Origin: Manduca sexta
Taxonomy: Eukaryota > Arthropoda > Insecta > Lepidoptera > Sphingidae
DNA length: 64,000 nucleotides
Direction of reading: 5' to 3'
Assembly (NCBI RefSeq): GCF_014839805.1
Contig: NC_051131.1
Location: 6,498,913-6,562,912, forward strand
How positions within the stretch are numbered: position 1 is the first letter of the stretch; each line of letters begins with the position of its first letter. The notes beneath the pieces are model-generated. The model had not been told where the DNA came from, ran no database searches, and saw only the letters and a list, made by a program, of their open reading frames with translations. Shown here one piece after another: positions 44,501-56,702 of the stretch. Made by a program: the position numbers and the translations under genes.

Positions 44501-47500
44501 ATCATTATTCCTGAAGGGTTAAACGAAGCACAACTAGTGCATTCACATTTCTCCAAGCCATTATTTGTCCCATGATGCTAAAGGTAGTGAGCCTATGGCT
44601 ACTCTTTATCACGAAAAATAGACATTTTAATTTTCCGGCCCGAAATTTGTATCCAAAATCTTACGGTTCACAGCCCTGATACATTTGACAACAGACTAGA
44701 CCAATATCAATAAGGTTATATCTACACATATTGCTTGTAGTCTTCTTCCCTAAAAAGTACATGAATAATAATTAACATGTTAAAATTTTATTTTAGGCAG
44801 AGGACACACAGAAAATTTCTCCAAAGAAAGTGAGTACAAATCCGTTTGGAAGCAGCGACGACGAAGACAACGATCCGCCTCCTACGCATCCTCCACCTAA
44901 AGTGCCAGCTGTTGAGGCTTCACCTGTGTAAGTGTAGTGCCTTATAACATTGTCGATATAAGCGTGTTTCCAGCGAGGTGTTTAGTGAACGTAGTTGCAG
45001 CTGTAAATCACCAGTGCGCGGCAAGAGGTGGCACGGGTTCGCAGTTGTCTGCAGCCGCACTGCGGCGATGACATTAGAACGCAGCATTAAACATTCGCAT
45101 TTGGTATGATATTATAGATTGAATGACGCTAGATCGCTGCGCACGCGCCGCCAAACCCGCCGAGCTCAATCACCTCGCTTGTCCCACGGTTATAAAACTA
45201 TGCTGTCATAGCGCTCTTACTCTTTGACTGCCTTGGTGGCATAAGTATAATGCCGACCCGGTACCATGACGAGTACTGCACTGAGGTCCTGAGTTTGAAT
45301 CCCGGTCGGGCCAAAAATAATTGTAACTGGGTTTTTCCATCTTAAAAATTACTCAGTCGCAACTCAGAGTGAAGTTGGCGGTGCAAGACCTCCGTGGTTT
45401 AGAAAGCACGTTAAGTCTTTGGTCCTGTGCCTGACCTCTCTACAATTATGACGGATTGACGTCTCACTGAACTATGAGGGTGCACCTGTGTTTTGGGCAC
45501 TATAATATCGCTTGCGTGCCTTGCTGATCCCCGCTAAAATTTGCCGCTGCCTCCGAAATTAGGCTAAGAGGGATATAACGCTCTTATTTTGTTACATATT
45601 TGGAATTTGCGTAACAACCAGATAAATCAATGTATGTATATATGACGACATTATGTTCCACCAATAATATACTATGGAAAAACGATTCATTCTGTTAGTC
45701 ATAATTATGATGACACAGGTTCTATAATGAATGTAAGAATATTTATTGTTGTTATTTACATAACATACATAACATCACGCATTTATCCCCGAAGGGGTAT
45801 GCAGAGGCGCAACTAGGGCACCCACTTTTCGCCAAGTATGTTCCGTCCCATGATGTGACAGGGGGCGAGCCTATCGCTATATCGGGCACAAATTCCAGAC
45901 TCCGGGCTGATACTGAGCAGAAAAACCCAAATATCACTTTGCCCGACCCGGGATTCGAACCCAGGACCTCAGAGCGCTATTGTACCGGACATTCAATACA
46001 ACTACGCCACCGAGGCACTGTTGTTATTTAATTATAAATAATTACCATCAATTATAATCTTTAATGCATATAGAAATTTTAACACAAGTAGATATCTCAG
46101 TTATAGATAAAGTTTTTTTAAAGACTTGCTAACTCATAAAAATACGGATGGATAATATTTACGTAACTGCGACTTGCGAAGAGTAGATTCCATGCAATTT
46201 TTTATAAGTGAGGGTTACTTTTTATTTCAATTGCTTTTTCGGTATTTAAATTCTACGAATTATTAATTACTTTTTTAAGGAATGTTAATGGATAATTTTG
46301 TTTGGGCAATTATCCTTATTGTTATTTGAAGATATCTATGTATATATAATTGATATTGCAATACTTTCCAGTAAACGACTAATAGCAGTGAATCCCTTCT
46401 GGTCTGACGGGGAGGAGCCATCATCTGACGAAGAAGATGACAGAAGGTAAGATAAATAACTACAGCTGTCATGCATAACAAATATAATGTCCACGATATT
46501 TTAACTATTGTAATTACTGGTAATTTTGGGACTTAACGTTCGACGTCTCGTGGTGACGAGCGTAATGCCATGCCGCACAGTACTTTGTAATTCGAAATAT
46601 GATTGGTGTTTGTACTGTTTATAAGTTAGTCGTGTTGCCCACAATTACTAAGCCATACTCTCACTATTTGTATGAAAGGTGTAAATATCTTTTCTTTCTT
46701 TTCTTCATTAAGCTCGAAGATATATAAATCTTCAATGACAACAAGTACGCCGAATCTGCCGTCGAGTACGCCGCGGCGCCTCAAGCCGAAGGCTCCTGCA
46801 CCGCCCGTCATTACTGTCACTGAAACCTCTCACTTGGAACAGCCTTGCACCTCCATGGATGACTTGGCCAGTATGTCGTCGCTAAGCTCATTCAACTCTA
46901 CATTTAATTCAGATCATGTGAGTAAATTATAGTAATAGAAACAAAAATACTTACATTAATATAAAGTTTATATAAATTGAAAAACAGAAAAATCACTCAG
47001 TCATATAGACCCTGCCACCAAAGTAGCTGAACAAATTCGCTTCAAAACATATTTAATTGATATAATAATTTTTCTTTACCTAAAATAAAGATAACTATTT
47101 GAACTATATTTTAGTGAAGAAAAAACGGTTGCTGATACAGGCACAAAAGTTTAAAAGCTATTTAATTTTTTTTATAACTTTAGCTATTTTTGTGACTGAA
47201 TGTACCTAGTATTAAAATTTATGTTCTTTAATTTATGACAAAATGTAGAACTAATCTGATTCTTATGGAATGAATGGATCTGGATAATAGTAATAGTTAA
47301 AAGTCTTATTTAGACTTAATAGTTATAATTAGTGCTCTAACGCTTTCTATTCATGAGTGTTAACCAGCAAAAGGTACATTTTGTTTTTTATACGGGCGCA
47401 GCAACGTGACCCCTATGCATCTGGTTGCAAGTGGACTAGAGTCTAGATAGAATGTCGACTCACGAAAGATAACCTCTCGTTAATTTTAATTATGTGCATA

Positions 47501-50500
47501 ATTTTATCTTTACAGAAAGATCGTTCTACTCCGATATTGAAGAAAAAAAGGCCCGCGCCGACACCTCCGGATAGTCTGTCAACCGTTTCAGGACATGGAG
47601 GATCATTGGAAAAAGGCATTGACTGCTCAGGGCTACGGAGTGGTAACTCCAGCTTGGGTTTGTAAACCAAATTAATTATTTTATAAATAAAAAAACTAAA
47701 TAAGCATTACATTATAAATAAACTTTATGCGTACAGCTAAATATTGTTCTGGGATTCAGTTCGCAACCCTTTCATTTAAAATGCCATATAATCTTGCCCT
47801 TATTACAATCCAGGAGGTAGAAAGATGAAAGGACCTGCTCCTGGGCTACCATTACCTGAGCGTCGCGAAGTGAAACTCCAGATGTCCCCTGAGGAGCTCC
47901 AAGTGCAACTAGATTTACTGGAAACGCAACAACTAGGCCTCGAACGGCAGGGCGTGCTCATCGAGAAGATGATCAGGGATAAGTGTGAGGGTAAACATAA
48001 TCTGATGCACTTTTTTTATATTTAAGCACCCCTGTCCTTTACTGTCTCATTTCGTGTTCGTACTTTGATTTAAATCACTGTTTCTTTCACTAAATATTAT
48101 AGGTATATTGTGTGACAATTTTATATTACACTGGCATGTGTGTGGAGTATTTTATTCATTGTAATGATCCAAAATTGTAGTGCATAAAGTTAGGAAAGTT
48201 ATGTGACATGTTTAAAGCATTATAGTTGTATTGTTTTAGGTGACGATGCGTCATCGGTACCGCAAGAGGAAGTAGAGGACTTAGTCATACAACTATGCGA
48301 ATTAGTTAACGAGAAAAACGATTTGTTCCGAAAACAAACTGAATTAATGTATATGTAAGTATTTAAGGGTCGCCTCCTCTGCAGCTTAGAAGCCTCCTAC
48401 AAATATAGGCGCCAGTATTGTCTGACAAAATGAAAATTGCTGTCCATTTTAAAGTTACTCCTTGAAAATAACCATTAAATACTACAGCTGCAAACCTTAA
48501 AATCTCCCGTTAATCAAGCCGTAAAAGAAACCAAAGACATAGAAAAATAGAAATATCTATGATGGCTATAAAAATAGTATTAAAAAAATAACTTTATTCT
48601 CTTAAGCAAACAAAGTTACACTTATGGTACGTCAAAACGAGTTATAATAATTATAATTATTAATAAATTACATTTAAATCAATTATATATCTAAGGACAT
48701 TTTAAATTACGGATAAAATTATTAAAACAAGCACAAAGAAGCCAGCTCAGGCTAGTAGGTAAGGGGAAATGAAAAGATAACGACATCACATTTCTCACCG
48801 GTGACGAAGTCATAAAAACTAGACTAGCTAACTAACCAATCTTTCACTAGTTACCTAAGTAATAACTACTCAAACAAGTAAGACAGAAAGAAACAACGGG
48901 CTTACTTTTTGTCATGAATTGTCTTTTTTTTTAATCTTTTGTACTTATATAAAGTCACATTAGTTGTATAGTAATTGTTATTAACTCAGTACTTCTTCTA
49001 CTCCTCTAATTTGTATAATATGTATTTTACCTATGTTGTATAGAATAGTATTTTTACTGACATTATATTTCAGACGACGACAACAGAGGTTAGAACAGGA
49101 ACAAGCGGATATTGAACATGAAATTCGGATAATACAGTCACGACCAGCAGTTAACCGGATTGACTCTGATAAGGTGAGTGTTTCTGCAAGTGTTTGTTCC
49201 ATCCACGACACATACTCTAGGCAATTAATATCCGATCTCTCTCTCTGTAGTTGGTCTCTCATGACTGAGGATTGTGGTCATCACTGGATGTATCGCATTT
49301 AGAGCGGATTATATGTCTCCACCGGTTTCTGTTATTGCATCTTCAACTAGTTTATGGAACTTGGTGGCAGACAAGTCTTTAATCTGGCCTGTCCATCGGG
49401 TTGGTGCTTGGACTCGATTCTCGAGTATTGCCAACGATAACAAATTTCTCTAGATTTTCGTCGTCTTTCCGTATGAACATGTCCGAAGCACGCAAGGATC
49501 CGTTGGCAACATACGGTGGATAAACCTGTCTTCTCTTTAAGCTGTGAGATAATATCCGATAATTATCTACAAATTAATTCTGTCGACTAGGTACTTGCGA
49601 TGTGAGGAAAGGGGAACTTGATAACGATTGGCCCTACCAAAACAATTACATATTACAAACACTACTTTTATTGAGTGCATCACTTAATCATGCAATGTTA
49701 AACAACTAGATAGTATAAGAATAGAGATAGTATAAGCTACTCAATCTCCCAATACGCGACGTTCAAAGGTATATCGTTGATAATTTCCTCAATACACTTT
49801 ACTGGAGGTAGGTCTCTCATATGTGAGAGTCCGCCTAGGTGGGTATCAACGCAATGTCTATTTCTACCGCCAAGCAGCAGTGTTTAGTGTATCCCAGTTT
49901 GAAGGGCATTGTAGCCAGTGTAATTACTGGACATAATAAGACTTAACAACTAATGTCTCAGGATATGCGCAGTTGTATTGTATTTATTATATGTGTTAGA
50001 CAGTTATTGTCCCAATAATAAATCTGTCTTTTCTAATAAAGTAAGTATTATTCACTTCATGTACATACATGTGTACTGTGTAGTGTATATCATGCATTTG
50101 TCCTCTCCGTGAATGAAAGTGTAGCTTACGCATTACGACGTACGCATTGTCTGCTATAGAAAAGCTCTTATGATGATAATACATATAGAAGGTATATAAG
50201 GAGAAAGTAAAAGCATTCAAATGCGTTTAAAATGTTATAGGTACGAGAAGAACAATTGGTGTCCAGATTGGTGGAGATAGTGCGCATGCGTGACGAGCTC
50301 GTGCAACAAATTGAAGCAGAACGACGGCGCGAAAGGCAAGAAGATCTCGCCATCGCCGCCTCTATTGCTAGTAAACGAGGTACATACTATTCTGTAATTA
50401 AATAAAAATTCACTGACACGCACTATCTTAGGTGATATCATAAGATAATATGAAGAAGGGCTTTCAATTACACAAGAGACAGAAGGCATATACATAATAC

Positions 50501-51551
50501 ACTACAATATTGAGTAGGATGATTTTAATTATACTACAGCATTTCTATGGTATAAAAGTACCTTTTATTCTAGCATATTTTTAGCATTTTGAGAGTTTCA
50601 AAGCTAATTTTATCAGAGTCCAGTTTGCCCAACATGCGCCTCCCCATAGCATGTTGACAAGCTTCTATTTTCTTTTTTTGTTCTTATTTTAAAACAAATA
50701 TACCAAATATTGGTTTTAACGCACAAAACCACAACCACACGTAGCACGCTTGCGTCAAAAAGTTTTCTCTTTAGGATTATGATCGGTTGTGGAAGTGCCT
50801 GGAAGACATACTCGTCTTTCAAAGAAATTATAAAGCAAACCCGCATTTAGAATAGTTTAACAAGCTAAAAAAAACTTCAAAAAATTTTGTGATTTTGCGA
50901 ATTTGTATAAGATTGCGACTTAGTTACAAACATTATAATCGTAATAAATGATTACTTTCGTGTCAAACAAAGAGAGTAAAAGAAAATATCTTTGTGATTC
51001 TTATTTTAAAAAATATATACTCATCTAGCTAATAAAATACATTTTATACTATTTTTATATGTATTGCTCGCGGCTTCACCCGCGTAACGGCTTTTTCGCT
51101 ACAAAAGTCCCTAAAACACTGTACGACGCCAGTGTAATTTATTTAAAAGTTTCTGAATTAAAATTCCATTATTTCCCATGGGATCAAAGTACCGGAATAG
51201 AAAGTAGTCTATGAATTAACCTGGGACATCATCTATCTGTGAGCCAAATTGTATCCCACATCCATTCACTTATTTTTGCGTTTACTTCTAACAAAAATAA
51301 AAACATTTTCACAAACTTTCCCATTTATATTAGTAAGATAAGACATATAAAATATGATTACAGCTCAAAGAAACAGTGAGTCAAACAGCTCATCAATGAA
51401 ATCTGTGGAAGTTCCCACGCCCAAGAAAAATAAAGTCAAAGACAAAGTGAAGAAGCAGTTGAAAAAAGCCAAGCACACATTGATTTCCAAGAAAAAGGAC
51501 GATTCCATTGACCATAAGGAAGAAAAAGCTGACAAAGAGAAAAAAAAGTAA
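41573..51551 (+). CDS. MICAL-like: MICAL-like protein (CH-LIM-NPF-bMERB), 14 exons
   Basis: Exons: 41573-41724, 41811-41995, 42278-42345, 42493-42841, 43569-44215, 44797-44927, 46372-46446, 46713-46917, 47516-47657, 47814-47990, 48240-48354, 49074-49173, 50241-50379 and 51364-51551. All phases agree and give 890 residues. A calponin-homology domain spans about 8-112 ([29 protein letters not shown]). A LIM zinc domain spans about 148-205 ([13 protein letters not shown] to FFCDSC). Three NPF motifs, each followed by acidic residues, lie at 459, 482 and 518; in the family these bind EHD-type endocytic proteins. Residues about 675-825 form the coiled bivalent Rab-binding (bMERB) domain. A Lys-rich tail ends the protein. 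The FAD monooxygenase of true MICALs is absent, hence MICAL-like. Known family role: Rab effector on recycling endosomes and tubules, linking membrane to actin. The exon 9 donor (GTTTGT) is weak. Introns hold several SINEs and a Helitron. Confidence 0.93.
44505..44690 (-). mobile_element. Degraded SINE fragment
   Basis: GAAGGGTTAAACGAAGCACA, CACATTTCTCCAAGCCATTA and CCCATGATGCTAAAGG are diverged matches, in order, to the 3' half of the SINE at 45759-46018. The tRNA-like head is absent. It lies in intron 5 of MICAL-like. Confidence 0.45.
45225..45578 (+). mobile_element. tRNA-derived SINE, second subfamily
   Basis: The head (GACTGCCTTGGTGGCATAAG; B-box GAGTTTGAATCCC) is related to the SINE at 22550. 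The body is different (CTCAGAGTGAAGTTGGCGG; ACCTCCGTGGTTTAGAAAGC; CCCCGCTAAAATTTGCCGC). Imperfect direct repeats CGCTCTTA flank it near 45212-45219 and 45579-45587. It lies in intron 6 of MICAL-like. Confidence 0.75.
45759..46018 (-). mobile_element. tRNA-derived SINE with 12-bp target duplication
   Basis: Reversed copy of the 22550 SINE. The B-box reads GGGATTCGAACCC on the plus strand and an A-box-like segment lies near 46000. It is flanked by TGTTGTTATTTA at 45747-45758 and 46019-46030. By eye the two copies differ at only a few sites. It sits in intron 6 of MICAL-like, a few hundred bases from a SINE of the other subfamily. Confidence 0.9.
49190..49560 (-). repeat. Possible LINE-derived fragment in intron 12 of MICAL-like
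   Basis: This stretch is GC-richer than its surroundings and reads, on the minus strand, like decayed LINE coding DNA (for example [19 protein letters not shown]). No diagnostic catalytic motif was seen. It could be an unrelated low-copy sequence. Confidence 0.3.
51063..51338 (-). mobile_element. Helitron-like element in the last MICAL-like intron
   Basis: On the minus strand it starts TCTTACTAATATAAATGGGA at 51338 and runs to a hairpin region (CGCGGGTGAAGCCGCGAGC) near 51063, where the CTAG end is mutated. The start lies 25 bp before the acceptor of exon 14, within the usual polypyrimidine/branch-point zone. Confidence 0.55.
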
Positions 51552-52354
51552 ATTGTTGCAACACTAGTGCTTCTTAATTATTTACTGATTTTACTCAGAT
51601 TTATTTACTTTTGTTACTTACTTAAAGATTTAAACTTACTTTTTGATATTATGTACTGAAAGTACTTCTAAGTAAGACTGAGACATTCCATATAAATATT
51701 AGTGTATTAGAAAAAAATTAAGGATTATATTTTAATTTATATTCTTCAAAACAAAAATGTGGTGATGTTAATATTGGCCAATTCTTATATTTGAAGACGT
51801 GGAATTACGTGCCAGATTTAGTATAAACTTTTAGATCTGTTAATCTGATAATTATTTACAGTGCCAGTTCGTAATTACGAAATCTTACTTAACAGCAGCT
51901 GTGTTGCATGATATAGACTATATAGCATTGTATTTAATATGTAATTAAGAATCTTCATTTCAGTCACCAGTACAATATATTATTTTATAAGATTCACTTT
52001 TATGTATTATTTTGTACTTAATTAACAATAGGTTAAGAATATTTCGAATAACAACAGTATTATTTAACCATTTCACAAATTGCTTAAAGATGGCAAAACA
52101 AACATTATTTTGCACTTTTTGCTTTAAAAAATGCATATAAAGATAAGGACAGCAAGATATATATCTAGAGTAGTAAAACTTACACAAAGTGCACAGCTCA
52201 CAAAAACCCAACAGAACAAATATTATCCTACTGAAGTAAGCAACATCATAAAAATATATATTACCGCTTCTTTCAGTTAGATATTATGTAAATAACTGCA
52301 TATCAATATTTTGTACAGTATCAATCACAGAAGTGCATAATGTATAGTATATAC

Positions 52355-52530
52355 TACCGCTCTGAGGTGCCGGATTTGAACTCGAGTCGGGCAAAGTACT
52401 ATTGGGTTTTGAGTTCAGTATCCTGTAGTCTGAAATTTGTTCTCGATAGGCTCCCCCTCTATAACATCACGGGTAGGAACACACATGATAAAAATTGCAT
52501 GATCTGGTTGCACCTCGACATGATGTGTGT
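52355..52530 (+). mobile_element. Degraded tRNA-derived SINE
   Basis: CTCTGAGGTGCCGGATTTGA, CGAGTCGGGCAAAGT, TCAGTATCCTGTAGTCTG and GGCTCCCCCTCTATAACATC follow the order of the 22550 SINE, with many changes and a missing A-box. Confidence 0.55.
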
Positions 52531-52558
52531 ATATTTATTTATTTTGTTATATTTCTAC

Positions 52559-52868
52559 CTTAAGATTATAGCTTAAGGTCCATTTTCATACATTTTGTTT
52601 CACCTTTAATCTGGGTAACTGAACAAGTATTGACAAGTAAAGAATTTAAATTCACGTCTAGTTAGTGATTAGTTCTCGCAGTTGAAAGAAAAACGTAAAA
52701 ATAATTAATATGCATGCATATTTCGGCCTTTAAAATTTCGTCATATTAAATTTTAAACGACGACTAGACGTGAATTTAAATTCTTTACTTGTCAATACTT
52801 GTTCAGTTACCCAGATTAAAGGTGAAACAAAATGTATGAAAAATGGACCTTAAGCTATAACCTTAAGT
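52559..52868. mobile_element. MITE with ~105-bp terminal inverted repeats and 9-bp duplication
   Basis: The arms at 52559-52666 and 52763-52868 are near-perfect inverted copies, starting CTTAAGATTATAGCTTAAGG. The centre holds a further short palindrome (TTTAAAATTTCGTCATATTA). TATTTCTAC flanks it at 52550-52558 and 52869-52877. A half copy occurs at 31915-32112. A 9-bp duplication would suit a Mutator-like origin, but the class is inferred. Confidence 0.75.
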
Positions 52869-52931
52869 TATTTCTACAAATCACACATGCACCTGCGGCC
52901 CCAGGTATGCCACCACCATCTTCCAATTCTC

Positions 52932-53301
52932 TCTGTGTAAGCTTAAAAATAGATGATATCAGTATAGAAATTTTAAAACCCCTACCCCTAAAAAAGATCA
53001 GACCTTTGCGGGGTAAGTACGGACTCTGTTCTAATAACGCTTCTAATGCTAGTATGATAAGGTCCACAAAATTAAACAGAAGTTTCAAAAATGTTAAGTA
53101 GAGCGAAATCTATCATTTTTGTTTCAAGGCACATAGCGCACCCGTTCTTGGTCGTAGCATCAACTGTGGTATATAGGGTGGGGCAAAAAGAAACAGCGTA
53201 TCCGCCTACATAGTTCAAACTAAAAAATAACCATAGATTCGTGGTATTTTTTCCTTATACGATCTTTCCCCGTATCCGATCTTACCCGAACGCACCTTTA
53301 A
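52932..53301. repeat. Dispersed repeat, copy 2
   Basis: Matches 30211-30525 in order and orientation. It has an extra ~55 bp near 53099-53155 that copy 1 lacks. Class unknown. Confidence 0.7.
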
Positions 53302-55150
53302 TTTAAAATTTGTTACTGTTACAGACACAAATATAATATAGTTAATCTATTTTCTAATATAGATTCCACTGTACATATTTACAAATGAATATTATTATAT
53401 TTAGTTTGAAAAATTAAGCTTAAATGCATGCAATAAATTTATGAGGATGGAGAAATAAAATATTCATAAATCACTGTATTTTTTTTTCAGGAAAATCCAT
53501 ATTAAGTATATTCAAAAATATTTTTTTTTGTAAAACGAATGTAAACTGTAAATACATTCCTTTGTGTAAAATATTGGCGTCTATCGGCTGTTTTCAATAA
53601 ACGACACCAGTCTCTGATCCGGTCCCGTGAATAAACCAATCATAACAAGACATTTGTAAATAAATATATTAGAAAACTTGTTCTGATTGGTCCATCTCCG
53701 CGAAGGCTTAAAATAAGCGATTTAGATCGTTTAATTAAAACGGCGTTATTTGACACGTATGTGTCACCTCGCCCGTCTCTTAATGAACCTCAGGACGAGT
53801 CACCAACTCTTGTACAATTTAAGGGTGCATACAGCATGATTCATCCAAGTCTGACGAATAAGCGTATTTATTTTCGCCAACGCGTAACTGTCGACAGTTG
53901 TGAATTTTGAATATGTAGCTGTTATCTTGACACTTATTCATAAGCTATTTTATATTTTTTTATATAAAAGGTGTTTAAGGAGCAAACTCATATCAGCACT
54001 ACGCAAGCGTTGCACTCACATACCAACATTTTGCGAACCATCAAGTAAAGAAACTCGTGAACAGTAAACGCACGCTCATTCGGCATATTTGGACGCGGAA
54101 TAATATTTTCGTCGGAACAATTAAGTACTATAATACCTCAAATTGTAAAATCAAAATTATAACTACATACTTAAGCAGATTAAACTTCTTATAGTAAAAA
54201 TAATTAACTTAAGACAACATAATATCTAATTACAAGTCATGTAAATTAACGATCTATAGTATTTTCATACACTTAGAATACCTATACTAAGTAATTTCAA
54301 AGAATCAAAGGGTTTATAATTGACTTGTTAAATATGTTACTCAATGTACAATGTTTGTTTACCGTGTTATACTGATGTAAAAAACAAATTGCTATCAATA
54401 TGGGTCCTTAAGGGGTTGCGAGCGCCTCACCCAAAAGTGCGGTTTGTTTGTATAAGCCGACACCTGGCAGACGAACAAACATCTGTCAAGTTAAAGTCGG
54501 GTCCATCAGAAACAAGCGTGTTATAAATCAAGGCTTCAAAAGTTGACACAATCAACTTTCAATATAATTATTGACTATGCTGATGCTACCTAGGCACAGA
54601 TATAAAATGTAAACTAGAATATTTAGGTCCCTTAATATTCTTATTTTGTGTTTCCATTACAATTTTAGACTTTTTTGGATTGAGGAACCAATTAAACTAT
54701 AATCTGCAAACAATTTAATAATTATAATTATGATAAAATGTCTACACGCTGTGCGCTCAATGACTTTAATTATAATGGTATATTATTTTTTTTAAATGTG
54801 TAAAATTGTATTGATTTGTGTACTGTGAATGTGCTAGCTTTAGTTAAGTGACCTATACTACCTACTATATCAAACAATTGATAATTTAGACTTGTGAATT
54901 GAGATGACATATTTTTGTTCATCTAAATCTCAAAAAAGTATACACTATCATGTAATAGAAGCAAGACTAATAAAGGTATAGCACTAGAAAATTTAGGATT
55001 TGCCATAGACAATTATATTATTCATTATTGAATCTATCGAGGTAGGGTGCGTCGAAATAAGTATGGGCCGTGGGGTTGGACTGTTAATATAAAATTACTA
55101 TTAAACCTTAGTGTTTCCCAAAATAGTGCCGTGCGATTGTATGGCATTAC
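53302..55150. other. Intergenic DNA, no gene recognised
   Basis: AT-rich, with isolated GC-richer patches near 53760-53880 and 54410-54520 that have no recognisable coding content. It may contain the distal 3' UTR of MICAL-like; no canonical AATAAA lies close to its stop codon. Confidence 0.4.
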
Positions 55151-55156
55151 ACTTTG

Positions 55157-55412
55157 ATACGGCTCAGAAGCCCCCGCGCACCGAAGGATGCCCTCGGCGT
55201 CTACGGCAGCGTGAGGCCAACTACACACACTGCCGTCCAACCCGGGGTTTAACCGACAAATGTGCAAAGATGCACAGAAATGCACTAGGGCGGACAGCCC
55301 CCTGCTGCCCGCCGACGACCCCCTTCGTGGGCCCCTATTAGTCGCCTCTTACGACAGGCAGGGGATACCGTGGTGGAATTCTCCAAACGCCCCCATTCCA
55401 CAGGGCGGACGG
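55157..55412 (-). mobile_element. R1-type LINE 3' UTR fragment
   Basis: The reverse complement matches the 3' region of the R1 elements at 31310 and 37859: CACTAGGGCGGACAGCCCC, CGCCTCTTACGACAGGCAGG and CCCCCATTCCACAGGGCGG on the plus strand. No coding part remains. Confidence 0.75.
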
Positions 55413-55683
55413 CTGTGATGCCTACTAAATTTTTATGGTACTTACTTATACTTTCACATTTAACTGGCGGTACTAAAAAGCTTTATTTAAGACAATCTAA
55501 ATAAACCAAAACGTTTAAACAAAAACCAGCTGCATTGGTTCTATAAACAAGTATATATATTAACGGTATCTCTTATTCCAAGTGTATCTATTTATGTTTT
55601 CGTTTGGTTTAATATAAATCTTATTATAATAATAAAAGATCACAATCATTTTAGACAATAATTATGTTGATATTTCCTAGGTC

Positions 55684-56150
55684 CCTGCCTCGGTGGCGTA
55701 ATTAATCGCGTGTGGCTCGACACCAGTCTGTGTTAAAATCATTAACCCCTTTATTCGTAAACGTTATTTATCTAAGGGCGGAGCATTGCTGTGATAACAA
55801 GTCTGTTTCTGAGCTTTGTTTATCTGACAGCTTGTTGTTTGTTCAGCTTTGTTTATCTAACAGCCAACTAGATTAAATTTGATTGTATTTCAATATTAGC
55901 CAATTACAACAGTCTTATGTCTACGCACTGCGAAGGTAACCATGCCGTCAGCACTGAGAAACAGACTTATTATCACAGCAATGCTCTGTCCTTAGATAAA
56001 TAACGTTTATGAATAAGAGGGTAAGTTTTTCTGCTCTGTATCAGCCCGATGTTTGGAGTTTATGCCGGGTATGGCGAAAAGAAGGTTCGCGGGTTGCACC
56101 TCTAAATACCACCGCCTTCCCCGCGGATAAAAGCGTATGATATTTTATGG
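55684..56150 (+). mobile_element. SINE split by a MITE
   Basis: The head CCCTGCCTCGGTGGCGTAAT (55682-55725) and the body TCTGTATCAGCCCGATGTTT to CCCGCGGATAAAAGCGTATG (56034-56135) match the 22550 SINE. Between them lies the MITE at 55746-56021. The B-box region was lost at the insertion. Confidence 0.6.
55746..56021. mobile_element. MITE with ~65-bp inverted ends and TAA duplication
   Basis: CCCCTTTATTCGTAAACGTT to TGTTTCTGAG at the left is matched inverted at the right end (finishing GAATAAGAGGG). TAA flanks at 55743-55745 and 56022-56024, which suits PIF/Harbinger insertion. No coding capacity. It is nested in a SINE, so it is the younger of the two. Confidence 0.7.
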
Positions 56151-56626
56151 GACTACGATATATATGGAGGCGTAACGTATGGCCAAAATACCGTATTAAA
56201 TATCGTATAAAATGCTCTTTCGAATTGCCAATATATGGCATCATTACAGGAAAGTAACAGAGAACTAGCCTAAAGTGCCATTCTTATAATGTAATTTGAG
56301 GTACCAATAGTTTGCCACTGAATTCGTTTCAGTTAGGATTTAGCAGTCATATCGAATTAATGGTCCATTTCCGTGATCTTAACTTACCCCCACACGTATC
56401 TATGGAAAATAAATTAATTTTCAATAATTATTTTAATAAGTTTCATAAATGGCTCCTCAATCTATACCCATTTATTAGATTCATTAGTAGAGTCAATTAC
56501 AGGGATGTATTTTTCCCAATTTCATTAAAAACAACTTCTATTTTCTATGAAACCTGAATTACTGGTCATTTCTTAACATGCTCCAAACGGGATATCTCTG
56601 TGTTTATCAATAAGTATATATTTATA

Positions 56627-56702
56627 CAGGATCATTCGATGTACATCATCATCGAAGTGAGGATGTGATTTCATTTAGTAACGCGATGTCAAAATGACCC
56701 TG
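56627..56702. mobile_element. 76-bp deletion derivative of the TATA-flanked MITE
   Basis: The right end CATTTAGTAACGCGATGTCA and the start CAGGATCATTCGATGT match the family at 5873-6278. TATA flanks both sides (56623-56626 and 56703-56706). Confidence 0.65.

Noticed and set aside
52832..53101. 89-codon frame with HAPAAPGMPPPSSNSL, which looks like an exon
   Set aside because: It runs from the MITE end into a dispersed repeat also found at 30211. The coding-like Pro stretch is short and unsupported by a partner exon.
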